Of a DNA stretch of 64,000 nucleotides, positions 19,945 through 28,405 are shown one piece after another. This DNA is from Bacteroidota bacterium. GTDB taxonomy: Bacteria > Bacteroidota > Bacteroidia > Bacteroidales > VadinHA17. The stretch is from NCBI GenBank assembly GCA_029547705.1, contig JAKPOU010000068.1, forward strand, positions 124,001-188,000, read 5' to 3'. Below the pieces are notes generated by a model that did not search any database, was not told the origin of the DNA, and saw nothing but the letters and a program-made list of their open reading frames with translations. How positions within the stretch are numbered: position 1 is the first letter of the stretch; each line of letters begins with the position of its first letter. A program made the position numbers and the translations under genes.

Positions 19945-20568
19945 TTAGTTTTGCTTTTCCAGGGCTTCAACAACAGATGAGGAAAAGTTTTTAAGATCCT
20001 GCGGGTTTCTTGAGGTAATCAGATTCCCGTATACAACTACCGTTGAATCAACATATGTTGCTCCTGCCTGTTCGATTTCGCCTTTAATGGCACCAGTGCC
20101 TGTCAGAACAAGACCTTTCAGCAAATCAGCCGTAACAAGCACCTGGGGGCCATGGCAGATTGCAGCGGTTACTTTTCCGGTATTCCAGAAAGCCTTTACA
20201 AATTCAATAACCCTGTCATTTTCTCTCAATACCGAAGGTCCTCTTCCTCCCGGAAGGATCAGAGCATCAAAATCATCCGGACTGACCTCTGATACCGACT
20301 TGTCAATATTTATTGTGAATTCACTGTTGTATGCCTTTACCTTTCCGCGTTCAGGTCCGATTACAGTAATTTCATAACCATTGTTAACCAGATATCCCAT
20401 GGGCATATAGGCTTCCCCGTCATGGAATCCTTCTGCAACCAATACAGCAATACTTCCTCGTATTGAATCATCTTTTTCCTTAACTGGTGCCTGTGTCTGG
20501 CATGCAGTAAAAGAAACCAGTAAAGCAAAAATGAAAACCTGTGCTAATTTCTTTTCTCTGTGTTTCAT
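19945..20568 (-). CDS. DJ-1/PfpI-family lipoprotein
   Basis: 207 residues. The N-terminus QVFIFALLVSFTACQTQAPV is a lipoprotein signal with lipobox FTAC. The rest is a complete DJ-1/PfpI domain: IAVLVAEGFHDGEAYMPMGY with the conserved acidic residue, DALILPGGRGPSVLRENDRV, and nucleophile Cys in AAICHGPQVL near residue 138. Family members act as glyoxalase-like deglycases, chaperones or amidases. Lipidation is unusual because most relatives are cytoplasmic. It is convergent with the esterase gene (95 bases apart) and lies downstream of the tRNA-Gln terminator region on the same strand. Confidence 0.87.
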   Translation of the reverse strand: MKHREKKLAQVFIFALLVSFTACQTQAPVKEKDDSIRGSIAVLVAEGFHDGEAYMPMGYLVNNGYEITVIGPERGKVKAYNSEFTINIDKSVSEVSPDDFDALILPGGRGPSVLRENDRVIEFVKAFWNTGKVTAAICHGPQVLVTADLLKGLVLTGTGAIKGEIEQAGATYVDSTVVVYGNLITSRNPQDLKNFSSSVVEALEKQN

Positions 20569-20608
20569 GATACTCCTTGTGTTTGGTTAATTAAATTCCG
20601 GTTTAGGT

Positions 20609-20631
20609 AAAAAATCCCGCCGGGGCGGGAT
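20609..20631 (-). terminator. Terminator of tRNA-Gln
   Basis: Read on the minus strand: ATCCCGCC-CC-GGCGGGAT followed by five T. The perfect 8-bp G/C-rich stem occupies 20614-20631, just after the tRNA 3' end. Confidence 0.8.
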
Positions 20632-20638
20632 GTTTTTG

Positions 20639-20711
20639 TTGCTCCGCCAGGGCTCGAACCTGGACTTTTCTGATCCAGAGTCAGACGTGTTGCCAATTAC
20701 ACCACGGAGCA
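20639..20711 (-). tRNA. tRNA-Gln (anticodon CTG)
   Basis: A 73-base cloverleaf read on the minus strand. The acceptor stem is TGCTCCG/CGGAGCA (U1-A72 as usual for bacterial tRNA-Gln) with discriminator A. The D arm is GTGT/ACAC. The anticodon stem is TCTGA/TCAGA with loop CTCTGGA, giving anticodon CTG for CAG codons. The T arm is CCAGG-TTCGAGC-CCTGG. CCA is not encoded. The cognate GlnRS gene lies about 640 bases upstream on the same strand. Confidence 0.96.
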
Positions 20712-21075
20712 GTATTTGGGAATGCAAATATATAAAATCCTGATAAACCTTCATGATATAATTTTAAAATGACCGGGAAAAAGATCTGTTGTCATGAAGT
20801 TTTCCGGAAAAAGTCCTTAATAAATGTATTCTGAAAATAATTCCCCTGAAGGAACAGACCGGTAATATATTGTGCCCCGGTTGAAAGACGAAGCTGTTTC
20901 TCATCTGTAATTCAGGAAATTGCGCAGGGAAACAAGCGAAGGAATACAAAGGAAAATGTGAAGGTACATACAAGTAAACATGTTGGAACAAGCAGATAAG
21001 CTGCGGGTAACATAAAGGGAAACACTTTGAACCTTATTTAAAAGAGCGAGGGCGCTCCACACTGTAACGCCCTCT

Positions 21076-21103
21076 GAGAAAATTGCCGGAATACTCCGGC
21101 AAT
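21076..21103 (-). terminator. Possible terminator downstream of glnS
   Basis: Perfect 9-bp stem ATTGCCGGA/TCCGGCAAT (21082-21090 with 21095-21103), 4-base loop, followed on the minus strand by TTTTCTC. It is about 250 bases past the glnS stop. The T run is short, so support is moderate. Confidence 0.45.
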
Positions 21104-21203
21104 CGGATCATAGTATGAAATAGATAACACTTATACGAAAAGCCTGGAAAAAAGTTATACCGGTCCTGTACAGGTCTTTCCGGCTCCTTTCAGCGTGGGA
21201 AAC

Positions 21204-21301
21204 GGCACCTCATTGCGGGAACTGGCACCTCATTGCGGGAATGATACCTCATTGCGGGAACGATACCTCATTGGGGTAACCGGCACCTCATTTTCTGGAC
21301 A
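21204..21301. repeat. Array of five 19-20-bp units, resembling the end of an IS21-type element
   Basis: Five units begin at 21204, 21224, 21243, 21262 and 21282, built on G(G/A)(C/T)ACCTCATTGCGGGAA with small changes; the last runs into TTTTCTGGACA. On the minus strand the array starts TGTCCAGAAAATGAGGTGCC. Several internal repeats of about 20 bp next to a terminal TGT are typical of IS21-family ends, where the transposase binds. No istA or istB gene is present, so at most this is a solo end or remnant. The IS assignment is inference; the repeats are directly seen. Confidence 0.7.
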
Positions 21302-21355
21302 GGTTTTCAGCGGTAGATGTGACTGGCGGAGCTGAGGATCCTGCTTCCCCTGCCC

Positions 21356-23071
21356 TTATTCCTGTTTCTTGCTGACCATCCTGGCCCAGGTATCCCTGAG
21401 GGAGACTGTCCTGTTGAAAACCGGGCGGGCAGGTGTGGAATCCGGGTCGGTACAAAAATATCCCAGCCGCTGGAACTGGAATTTATCGTATGGCCGTGCT
21501 GAACCGAGAGATGGTTCCAGTTTACAGTTTTTAAGGACTTTAAGGGAATCAGGATTGAGAAACTCCCTGTAATCCCTGTCTTTCTGGCCCGAAGGATCTT
21601 CATGACTGAAGAGACGGTCATACAGTCTTACCTCCGCATCAATGGCATGTTGTGCAGAAACCCAGTGAAGGGTGCCTTTGACCTTTTTCGCGGATAAATG
21701 TTTTCCGCTTTTTGTCTCAGGATCATAGGTACAGTACACTTCTTCAATGATTCCGCTTTCAGGATTTTTTTTGAAGGATTCGCATCTTATGATGTATGCA
21801 CCTTTCAGGCGGACTTCCGATCCGGGAGCCAGGCGGAAAAATTTATGAGGAGGGTTTTCCATGAAATCGTCACGTTCAATATAGATCTCCTTACTGAAGG
21901 GGACCATCCTTGATCCCATGGATTCATCCTCGGGATTGTTGATTATTTCCATTTCCTCGACCTTGTCCGCAGGATAGTTGGTGATAACCACCCTGAGAGG
22001 ATCCAGCACCCCGAAAACCCTGGGAGCTTTCAGATTGAGATCCTCGCGCACGGCATGCTCAAGGAGTGAAACATCATTTATAGCCTCAACCTTTGTATAT
22101 CCTATGAGATCAATGAATTTCCGCACTGATTCCGGGGTATAGCCCCGTCTTCGAAGGCCGCAGAGAGTGGGCATCCGGGGATCATCCCAGCCTTTGACCT
22201 TTCCGTCGCGTACAAGCTCCAGGAGTCTCCTTTTGCTCATAACAGTATATGTCAGGTTCAGGCGGTTAAATTCAATCTGCCTTGGCCTGTAAGCGGAGGT
22301 CATAAGCTGATCAATGAACCAGTCGTACAGGGGGCGGTGTATCTCAAACTCCAGGGTACAGAGGGAATGTGTGATTCCTTCAAAATAATCACACTGTCCG
22401 TGTGCGAAATCATACATCGGATAAACATTCCAGCTGTTGCCCGTGCGGTGATGCGGAGTCTTAATGATCCTGTAAATAATAGGATCGCGCATGTGCATGT
22501 TGGGTGATGACATGTCTATCCGGGCACGGAGGACACGGCTGCCTTCCTCAAATTCGCCTTCATTCATCCTGTAAAACAGATCCAGGTTCTCCTGAACGGA
22601 TCTCCTGATGAAGGGGCTTTCTGTACCGGCCTGAGTGGGAGTGCCCTTTTGTTCCGCAATAATATCCGATGGCTGGTCATCCACGTATGCCAGGCCTTTT
22701 TTTATGAGATCAACGGCAAAGTCGAAAAGTTTTCCGAAATAATCCGATGCATAATATTCGCGGTTATCCCAGTCAAAGCCCAGCCAGTGAATGTCTTCCT
22801 TTATCGAATCGATATATTCAACTTCCTCTTTTACAGGATTGGTGTCATCAAATCTCAGATTGCATCTGCCTCCGTATTTTTCGGCCATTCCGAAATCAAG
22901 GCAGATGGCCTTGGCATGACCGATGTGAAGGTAGCCGTTAGGCTCGGGAGGGAACCTGGTGTGTATTCTTCCGTTGTTCTTTCCTTCCCTGAGATCATCA
23001 ATGATGATTTGTTCAATAAAGCTGACCGGTACTTTTGATTCTCCGGCCTCTTTTGTTTTCTCTCCGTTCAT
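21356..23071 (-). CDS. glnS: Glutaminyl-tRNA synthetase
   Basis: 571 residues, normal length. Class I motifs are present: [20 protein letters not shown] (HIGH) near residue 45 and VMSKRRL (KMSKS equivalent) near 280. GlnRS-specific segments include [20 protein letters not shown] and [20 protein letters not shown]. The C-terminal anticodon-binding beta-barrels are complete, including [18 protein letters not shown]. The enzyme charges tRNA-Gln directly. Its substrate tRNA-Gln(CTG) lies downstream on the same strand, separated by the repeat-containing gap. Confidence 0.98.
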   Translation of the reverse strand: MNGEKTKEAGESKVPVSFIEQIIIDDLREGKNNGRIHTRFPPEPNGYLHIGHAKAICLDFGMAEKYGGRCNLRFDDTNPVKEEVEYIDSIKEDIHWLGFDWDNREYYASDYFGKLFDFAVDLIKKGLAYVDDQPSDIIAEQKGTPTQAGTESPFIRRSVQENLDLFYRMNEGEFEEGSRVLRARIDMSSPNMHMRDPIIYRIIKTPHHRTGNSWNVYPMYDFAHGQCDYFEGITHSLCTLEFEIHRPLYDWFIDQLMTSAYRPRQIEFNRLNLTYTVMSKRRLLELVRDGKVKGWDDPRMPTLCGLRRRGYTPESVRKFIDLIGYTKVEAINDVSLLEHAVREDLNLKAPRVFGVLDPLRVVITNYPADKVEEMEIINNPEDESMGSRMVPFSKEIYIERDDFMENPPHKFFRLAPGSEVRLKGAYIIRCESFKKNPESGIIEEVYCTYDPETKSGKHLSAKKVKGTLHWVSAQHAIDAEVRLYDRLFSHEDPSGQKDRDYREFLNPDSLKVLKNCKLEPSLGSARPYDKFQFQRLGYFCTDPDSTPARPVFNRTVSLRDTWARMVSKKQE

Positions 23072-23142
23072 CCTGAAAAATTAAGATTACAAAAATAGGA
23101 TGAATTTCAGGGAAAAAAAACATGGGGCAAAGAACCAATATC

Positions 23143-23436
23143 CTATCTCTGATTCAGGTAATCTTTCAGGGCGCTGACATATTCATTGAATCTTTCCCTT
23201 CCAAGTTCGGTAATCCTGCACTTTGTCTGAGGGTAATTATCCCTGAACTTTTTTGTCACCTCAATGTATCCCGCCTCTTTCAGCTTGCCTATCTGAATAC
23301 TCAGGTTCCCGGCTGTGGCCCCTGTCTGTTCCCGGATGAAGGTGAAATCCGCGGTTTCAACACTGATGAGGATTGACATCACTGCAAGCCTCAGCTGTGA
23401 ATGTAACAGGGGATCAAGATCCTTATACCTTTTCAT
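23143..23436 (-). CDS. Small winged-helix transcriptional regulator
   Basis: 97 residues from the ATG at 23436 (a TTG at 23442 would add two). The whole protein is a winged-helix domain of the short MarR/ArsR-like HTH type: DPLLHSQLRLAVMSIL, FIREQTGATAGNLSIQIGKL as recognition region, YIEVTKKFRDNYPQTKCRIT as wing, and ELGRERFNEYVSALKDYL as last helix. No Cys-rich metal site is seen. The gene starts inside the end of the membrane-protein gene (14-base overlap), so translation is coupled. Such pairs often form a small autoregulated unit controlling the membrane partner. Confidence 0.85.
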   Translation of the reverse strand: MKRYKDLDPLLHSQLRLAVMSILISVETADFTFIREQTGATAGNLSIQIGKLKEAGYIEVTKKFRDNYPQTKCRITELGRERFNEYVSALKDYLNQR

Positions 23437-24010
23437 GATCAACCTTTCTTTTTAGCATATACCCCGGTAAAAGATAGCCGGTAAGCATGGCAACCGGCAC
23501 TGTAAGGGCCGATATCTCATTCCCCGCGAAACGGGCAATCAGGGCAAATATCCAGAAAGTAATCCCCCCGAATATCAGAGGCCTGAATTTAATAATGAAC
23601 CCTGACAGAAAGGTTGGTACGGCTGCCAGTGTCAGTATGAGCGGAGCAACGAACTGCATCCTCCCCGATGATATGATGAACAGGACAGCAGCAGCTATCA
23701 GGAAGGCCATCCAGGTCCAGACGTAAATATTGTCGGCATAGGTATGGAATCTTTCTTTCTTCCCTGTTCTGTAACCGTATATCATGGAAACAAAAACCCC
23801 CGGTATCGACAGAAACCACACGTACCAGTGAGATCCGGCGCCAATGAATTTCCACAGAATATATTCCGCCAGGCTGCATGCAAGTATGAGCCAGCCCCAG
23901 AAAAGATAGTGAAAACTGCTGTTTCTGATATTCACTTTTGTCCTGTTGATCATCTCGGTAATCAGCCTGAAGCTCTCTTCACCTGTCATTATTTTTTCTC
24001 CGTTTTCCAT
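23423..24010 (-). CDS. Integral membrane protein with about five helices, partner of the winged-helix regulator
   Basis: 195 residues. The cytoplasmic N-terminus MTGEESFRLITEMINRTKVN is followed by hydrophobic segments: FHYLFWGWLILACSLAEYIL, WYVWFLSIPGVFVSMIYGY, VWTWMAFLIAAAVLFIIS, FVAPLILTLAAVPTFLSGF and LIFGGITFWIFALIARF, then a last segment before the basic tail LKRKVDHEKV. The pattern fits an uncharacterised Bacteroidota membrane family that is regularly encoded with PadR/ArsR-like small regulators. No catalytic motif is visible. It is the first gene of the pair, and the A/T-rich 147 bases before it presumably hold the promoter shared with divergent folB. Confidence 0.75.
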   Translation of the reverse strand: MENGEKIMTGEESFRLITEMINRTKVNIRNSSFHYLFWGWLILACSLAEYILWKFIGAGSHWYVWFLSIPGVFVSMIYGYRTGKKERFHTYADNIYVWTWMAFLIAAAVLFIISSGRMQFVAPLILTLAAVPTFLSGFIIKFRPLIFGGITFWIFALIARFAGNEISALTVPVAMLTGYLLPGYMLKRKVDHEKV

Positions 24011-24157
24011 AATTATTCTTATTTTTAATTGTGAATGGAATTGTTTATAAATATATTGTAAATATAAAGTAGTTTATAATATAAACCAAATATTCCGGCA
24101 GGAATTTTATTCTGCATTCTAAAAAAATATTATTATTCGGACTATCAATACACTAAT

Positions 24158-24508
24158 ATGGGTCTAATTCAGATTGAAGGTATGGAATTTTATGCCTTTC
24201 ACGGGCATTTCAGGGAAGAACAGATAGTTGGCAGCAGGTTTCTGGTGGATCTCACCATTGAAACTGATCTTGAAAAACCGGCAGAGAGCGACAATCTCCG
24301 GGATGCGGTCAATTATCAGGAGGCTTACAAGTTAATCAAGGTTCAGATGGAACAGAAATCACATTTGCTTGAAAACATTGCTTCAAGGATACTCGATTCG
24401 CTCTATTCGGAAATGACCGGAATCAGGAAGGCTACTGTGAAGGTCTCGAAAATGAATCCCCCGGTCGGCGGCAAGGTAAATTGTGTCAGCATTATAATGG
24501 AAAGATAG
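24158..24508 (+). CDS. folB: Dihydroneopterin aldolase
   Basis: 116 residues, the usual size. It starts MGLIQIEGMEFYAFHGHFREEQ, with the conserved YAFHG segment. A folate-pathway Glu and Lys are found in VNYQEAYKLIKVQMEQKSHLL and KATVKVSKMNPPVGG. The enzyme cleaves dihydroneopterin to 6-hydroxymethyl-dihydropterin and glycolaldehyde. It is divergent from the membrane/regulator pair and single in its unit. Confidence 0.93.
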   Translation: MGLIQIEGMEFYAFHGHFREEQIVGSRFLVDLTIETDLEKPAESDNLRDAVNYQEAYKLIKVQMEQKSHLLENIASRILDSLYSEMTGIRKATVKVSKMNPPVGGKVNCVSIIMER

Positions 24509-24711
24509 TATTTTAGCGGTAGAGGAATTTTGAATCATTCTTTAGTCGGGCCGTATTATGCCGGAAATCTGCTGAAAACCATCAGGTATTCGGGAGGAAC
24601 TATTCAGGTTCTGTATTAACCGGGATGAAATTCCGGTATAATTCAGGGGATTCCGGCGAAAACAGGTCACTGACTTTTTCAGATAATTATGAATCATTTA
24701 AATAGTATAAA

Positions 24712-26268
24712 ATGAATTTGAGAAAGTATTTGCTTTTTTTTCTCCTGGCGGCATTTGTCAGCCTCAATGCAGGAGCTCAGGTAATCACTTCCAAAGAGAT
24801 TGACGTTCTGGTTGAGAATGTTATGAAAACCTTTGACGTACCAGGCATTGCCGTTGGCATTGTAAAGGATGGAAAGGTAATTCATTCAAAAGGATATGGT
24901 GTCAGATCGCTTGCAACGGGACAGAAAGTTGATTCAAATACCCTGTTCGGCATTGCTTCAAACAGCAAGGCATTTACTGCGGCGGCACTCGGCATTCTGG
25001 TGGATGAAAATAAGCTTTACTGGAACGACAGGGTTATTGATTATATTCCTGAATTCCGGCTTTATGATCCCTATGTTACAAGTGAATTCACCATAGCCGA
25101 TCTGCTGACTCACAGAAGCGGCCTGGGTCTGGGAGCGGGGGACCTCATGATCTGGCCGGGAAGGAATGATTTCACGGTAAATGATATCATTCACAATCTC
25201 AGGTTTCTTAAACCGGTTTCAAGTTTCAGGTCGAAATATGATTATGACAATCTTCTTTATATAGTTGCGGGAGAGATTGTGGCCAGGGTTTCAGGGATGA
25301 GCTGGGCAGAGTTTATTGAGAAACGGATTATGGAACCTCTTGAAATGAAGGGAAGTGCTGCCTCATTCAGCCGGCTGAAAGACAAATCGAACGTGATCGA
25401 TGCGCACGCTCCCGTAGAGGGGAAGGTACAGGTGATTGACAGGAGTTTCAATGAAATGGCTGTAGCAGCCGGAGGTATTTACAGTAATATCTCCGACATG
25501 AGCAAATGGGTTATTATGCAGCTGAACAGGGGCAGATACGGGGGGAATCCCGGCAGGCAGCTTTTCAGTGAGAATGTCCACCGGACAATGTGGTCGCCTC
25601 ATACAATAATCCCGGTTGCGGAATCAGCTGAATACAGAATACATTTTTCAGCATACGGTCTGGGATGGAGACTCAATGACATAATGGGATACAAGCAGGT
25701 GGGCCATACCGGAGGGCTGGCTGGCATCGTGACCCAGGTAACCCTTATTCCCGGACTGAACCTGGGAATCATGGTCTTTACCAATCAGCAGGCAGGAGCA
25801 GCTTTCCGTGCCATAACAAACACGATTCTTGACAGTTATTTTGGCATCAGGGGAGCTGACAGGGTAAAAGAGTATTATGAAAACGAAAAAAGGAGTATTG
25901 AGAATGCGAAAAGGATAAGCGATGATATATGGAAAAATATAGAAGCCCGGGAATCACCGGCATTTAAACCGGATAATTCGGCTTACACCGGTACATACAA
26001 CGATAACTGGTTCGGCGAGGTAACAATATCGGACAGGAACGGAACTCTCTGGTTTGAGGCGAAAAGATCTCCTGTCCTCAGCGGGGCAATGCTTCCCTAC
26101 AAGGGCAACACCTTTGTGGTGAAATGGAACGACAGGAGCCTGGATGCGGATGCCTTTGCGGTTTTTACCCTCAATGTGGAGGGCAGGGCTTCCGGAATGA
26201 CCATGAAGGCAATATCTCCCCTCACGGACTTCAGTTATGATTTTCATGACCTTGACTTCAGGAGATGA
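24712..26268 (+). CDS. Exported serine hydrolase, beta-lactamase/penicillin-binding family (S12), with DUF3471 tail
   Basis: 518 residues with the Sec signal LRKYLLFFLLAAFVSLNAGAQ. Class C beta-lactamase motifs: SxxK as SNSK in GIASNSKAFTAAALG near residue 82, YxN equivalent in YDYDNLLYIVAGEIV, and HTG in GHTGGLAGIVTQ near 345. The C-terminal 110 residues (YTGTYNDNWFGEVTISDRNG) match the DUF3471 beta-domain often attached to these esterases. It could be a D-aminopeptidase, esterase or peptidoglycan hydrolase; an antibiotic-resistance role is unlikely from length and architecture. It stands alone between folB and the convergent DUF4956 gene. Confidence 0.88.
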   Translation: MNLRKYLLFFLLAAFVSLNAGAQVITSKEIDVLVENVMKTFDVPGIAVGIVKDGKVIHSKGYGVRSLATGQKVDSNTLFGIASNSKAFTAAALGILVDENKLYWNDRVIDYIPEFRLYDPYVTSEFTIADLLTHRSGLGLGAGDLMIWPGRNDFTVNDIIHNLRFLKPVSSFRSKYDYDNLLYIVAGEIVARVSGMSWAEFIEKRIMEPLEMKGSAASFSRLKDKSNVIDAHAPVEGKVQVIDRSFNEMAVAAGGIYSNISDMSKWVIMQLNRGRYGGNPGRQLFSENVHRTMWSPHTIIPVAESAEYRIHFSAYGLGWRLNDIMGYKQVGHTGGLAGIVTQVTLIPGLNLGIMVFTNQQAGAAFRAITNTILDSYFGIRGADRVKEYYENEKRSIENAKRISDDIWKNIEARESPAFKPDNSAYTGTYNDNWFGEVTISDRNGTLWFEAKRSPVLSGAMLPYKGNTFVVKWNDRSLDADAFAVFTLNVEGRASGMTMKAISPLTDFSYDFHDLDFRR

Positions 26269-26333
26269 ACTATATCCTGAAGTCAATGATCAGGATTAAC
26301 GCCGGCTCCGGCAGGCGGAATGAACAGCGGCAG

Positions 26334-26930
26334 TTAGTCCTTGTAAGTGACGTCTATTTTCGCAATCATGTCCTTGTAGGATATTTCCCGGATCCTGTAT
26401 CTGAGTATATCCTTCCCCGTTAAAGTCGAGATTTCCTTCAGGATTTTCTGCTTTTTACCTGTTTTAAGCAATTCAAGGTCCCTGATGATTATCCTGTAGG
26501 TTGTAGTGTTGTATTGAAGGGTGAATTCTTCGAGGATAATCACGCACACAATCAGGATAATGTTGAATATTAAAACCCCGAGCAGCGGGAATCCCACCAG
26601 TTTAAGGGAATTAATCACGGATAATCCTATGGTTGCAAACATATAGGACATATCCTTCAGGCTGAAATTTCTGGTTCTGAATCTCAGTATGGTGAAAATT
26701 GCAAAGAGACCGACCGCCATTCCGAATTCAATAAAGACCGATTTCAGCATTGAGGTGATGAAAAATACCGTTATGCCAAGCAGGAAGAATGTAAAAAGAA
26801 ATTTCTCCTTCTTGGTATACCGGAAATATACCACCCTGATGAGAACAATAAGGAACAACGTATTTATTACAAAGCGCAGCAGTATCCCGAAAAAATCAGG
26901 ATTGTTCAGATTGAAAATATTGTCAGGCAT
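26334..26930 (-). CDS. DUF4956 membrane protein
   Basis: 198 residues from the ATG at 26930, where relatives normally begin (MPDNIFNLNNPDFFGILLRF). A TTG at 26999 would add 23 polar residues and is less likely. Four hydrophobic segments cover about residues 15-130, including FVINTLFLIVLIRVVYF and FLFTFFLLGITVFFITSML. The conserved GLFAIFTILRFRTRNFSLKD sits in the middle. The C-terminal 60 residues are soluble and basic. DUF4956 proteins are often found near VTC-type polyphosphate or CotH-related genes in other bacteria; none is nearby here. Function unknown. It is convergent with the serine hydrolase gene. Confidence 0.85.
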   Translation of the reverse strand: MPDNIFNLNNPDFFGILLRFVINTLFLIVLIRVVYFRYTKKEKFLFTFFLLGITVFFITSMLKSVFIEFGMAVGLFAIFTILRFRTRNFSLKDMSYMFATIGLSVINSLKLVGFPLLGVLIFNIILIVCVIILEEFTLQYNTTTYRIIIRDLELLKTGKKQKILKEISTLTGKDILRYRIREISYKDMIAKIDVTYKD

Positions 26931-27017
26931 GCCGATAGTATTGGATTTTTGACTTTCTTCCTTAATGCGGATGAAAATACCTATTTTTATCTTATCCAAT
27001 ACAGCTAATTATCAACA

Positions 27018-27950
27018 TCATCGGCTGATGTGTTGATAAATTTCCCGGTCATCCCCCCTGAAACTGAATTTAACGATTGTGGCTGCCTTGCCTTTTCCTT
27101 CATTGGAAATGAACATATCTCCGTTTTTCATGAAGCTTATTCCTTCCGGCTGCCTGAACAGATTTTTGTCAAGCTGTTCCATGAATACAATATTCCCCTT
27201 TCTGTCAAAGACAAAGAGAATACTTTCCGGACCTGAAATGACAAACAAGTTCCCCGTCACCGGGTGAATTCCTATTGCAGATGTTCTGAAATGTATGTCA
27301 GGGACGGGACTGACGGTTCCCTTCTTACTTTTCACAGGCACCCTGATTTTATTGTCCAGGGCATATTTCCTGATTTCTGCCATACTGAATCTGAAAACAG
27401 GCTCAGACTGCATTTTTTTATCCGTCAGGTCAAAAGAATAAATCAGCCTGAAATCAGAACAGGGAGAATCCTTTTTCGGAACTTCCTTGGGTGCAACAAG
27501 AAGCCTGTTGTTTTTCTGATCATGGCAGAGCCCTTCATTATCTTTCCAGGGAATATTTGTTTTATAAATGGTTCTCTTAAACTTATCTTTATCGTAGTCA
27601 GCAATTTCAGTGAGCATTCCATCACTGCGCAGGAGGTAAATTGTCCTGCCGACCCTGGCTATCCCTTCATAATCACCTTTATGACCGCTAAAGATCTGCC
27701 TTGTTATCTGGTTTTTGCTGATGTCGTAGATATAAACCGCTTCATGTTCATCTTCAACACAGGCTATTGTTGAGCCATCAAGGACGGCGATTCCCGAGAT
27801 CTCCAGAAGGACCGGAGGCAGAATATAAACCTTGTCAGGAGCAGAGAGATCATATCCCGGATCTGATCTTCCTTCAGCTGATTTATTACCGGTCTGTGCA
27901 TCTGTCATCAGGGGATATATTATAAGGAATATCAGAAGAAGCTGTTTCAT
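27018..27950 (-). CDS. SdiA-regulated-type beta-propeller protein, exported
   Basis: 310 residues with signal peptide MKQLLLIFLIIYPLMTDAQ. The body is a six-bladed propeller of the SdiA-regulated/phytase-like class: LPPVLLEISGIAVLDGSTIA, DEHEAVYIYDIS, HKGDYEGIARVGRTIYLL, WKDNEGLCHDQKNNRLLVA, SAIGIHPVTGNLFVISG and RQPEGISFMKNGDMFISNEG. The E-G/I-A repeats, with acidic residues near each blade start, suggest calcium or phosphoester binding. Location is periplasmic. It is co-directional with DUF4956 (87-base gap) and may share its transcript. Enzyme activity is unproven for most relatives. Confidence 0.82.
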   Translation of the reverse strand: MKQLLLIFLIIYPLMTDAQTGNKSAEGRSDPGYDLSAPDKVYILPPVLLEISGIAVLDGSTIACVEDEHEAVYIYDISKNQITRQIFSGHKGDYEGIARVGRTIYLLRSDGMLTEIADYDKDKFKRTIYKTNIPWKDNEGLCHDQKNNRLLVAPKEVPKKDSPCSDFRLIYSFDLTDKKMQSEPVFRFSMAEIRKYALDNKIRVPVKSKKGTVSPVPDIHFRTSAIGIHPVTGNLFVISGPESILFVFDRKGNIVFMEQLDKNLFRQPEGISFMKNGDMFISNEGKGKAATIVKFSFRGDDREIYQHISR

Positions 27951-28026
27951 GTTGAATTATTAGTTACTGGCCGGCATACAGATGCAAAATAACAATTAAT
28001 CGGGGAACAACAGAAAAATATTGATT

Positions 28027-28170
28027 ATGAAGTATGATCATCAGGCATTTCAGGTATCGGATATTGACAGTTCAATTGATTTTTACGTGAATAAACTTGG
28101 ATTCAGGCTTTGTTCAAAGGAAACGGATAATAATATACTGGAGTTTATTCAGCGATATAATAAAAAGTGA
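28027..28170 (+). pseudogene. Truncated glyoxalase/VOC-family gene
   Basis: A 47-codon frame starting ATG at 28027: KYDHQAFQVSDIDSSIDFYV then NKLGFRLCSKETDNN and a stop. The first part is the first beta-alpha-beta unit of a vicinal oxygen chelate protein, including the metal-ligand His of the first strand. A functional VOC protein needs about 120-140 residues, so roughly two thirds is missing. No continuation is found in the next 230 bases in another frame. It is probably a deletion remnant; expression as a tiny protein cannot be excluded. Confidence 0.7.
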
Positions 28171-28405
28171 TATCAGCCGGCAAGCAGGATCTGGCTGCCT
28201 GTCTCCATACAGCTTCAATTCATAAAGGAAGGGGCGTTACATTACTGACTTCTCTCTCAGAACTTCTGTATTCTTTAACATGTATTCTGTAACATGTAAT
28301 CTCGAATATATATTCTGTAATTTGCCTGATTTTTATTTGTTCCGATTTTTTTTTCTTCCGAAATTTGGTTATACATATACTCATTTACAGGCAAATATTA
28401 ATCCC
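28171..28405. other. Short repeats upstream of the LamG-FISUMP gene
   Basis: No gene. Around 28267-28325 there are three imperfect copies of TATTCTGTAACATG (TATTCTTTAACATG, TATTCTGTAACATG, TATTCTGTAATTTG). They could be slippage products or regulator sites for the downstream surface-protein gene. Confidence 0.5.

Larger units (their letters stand above)
20712..21355. other. Gene-free stretch between tRNA-Gln and glnS
   Basis: 644 bases without a convincing gene. It holds two hairpins (GAGGGCG/CGCCCTC at 21048-21074; 21082-21103) and the repeat array at 21204-21301. The rest shows nothing recognisable. It may be the scar of a lost mobile element. Confidence 0.7.

Noticed and set aside
20764..20991. 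75-codon minus-strand frame between tRNA-Gln and glnS
   Set aside because: No family similarity, start context or coding-like composition; lies in a probable scar region.
21204..21301. CRISPR-like array
   Set aside because: Units are contiguous with no unique spacers of 30 or more bases and no cas genes nearby.
24712..26268. Beta-lactamase resistance gene
   Set aside because: The S12-type motifs and DUF3471 tail fit esterase/peptidase relatives; no evidence for antibiotic hydrolysis.
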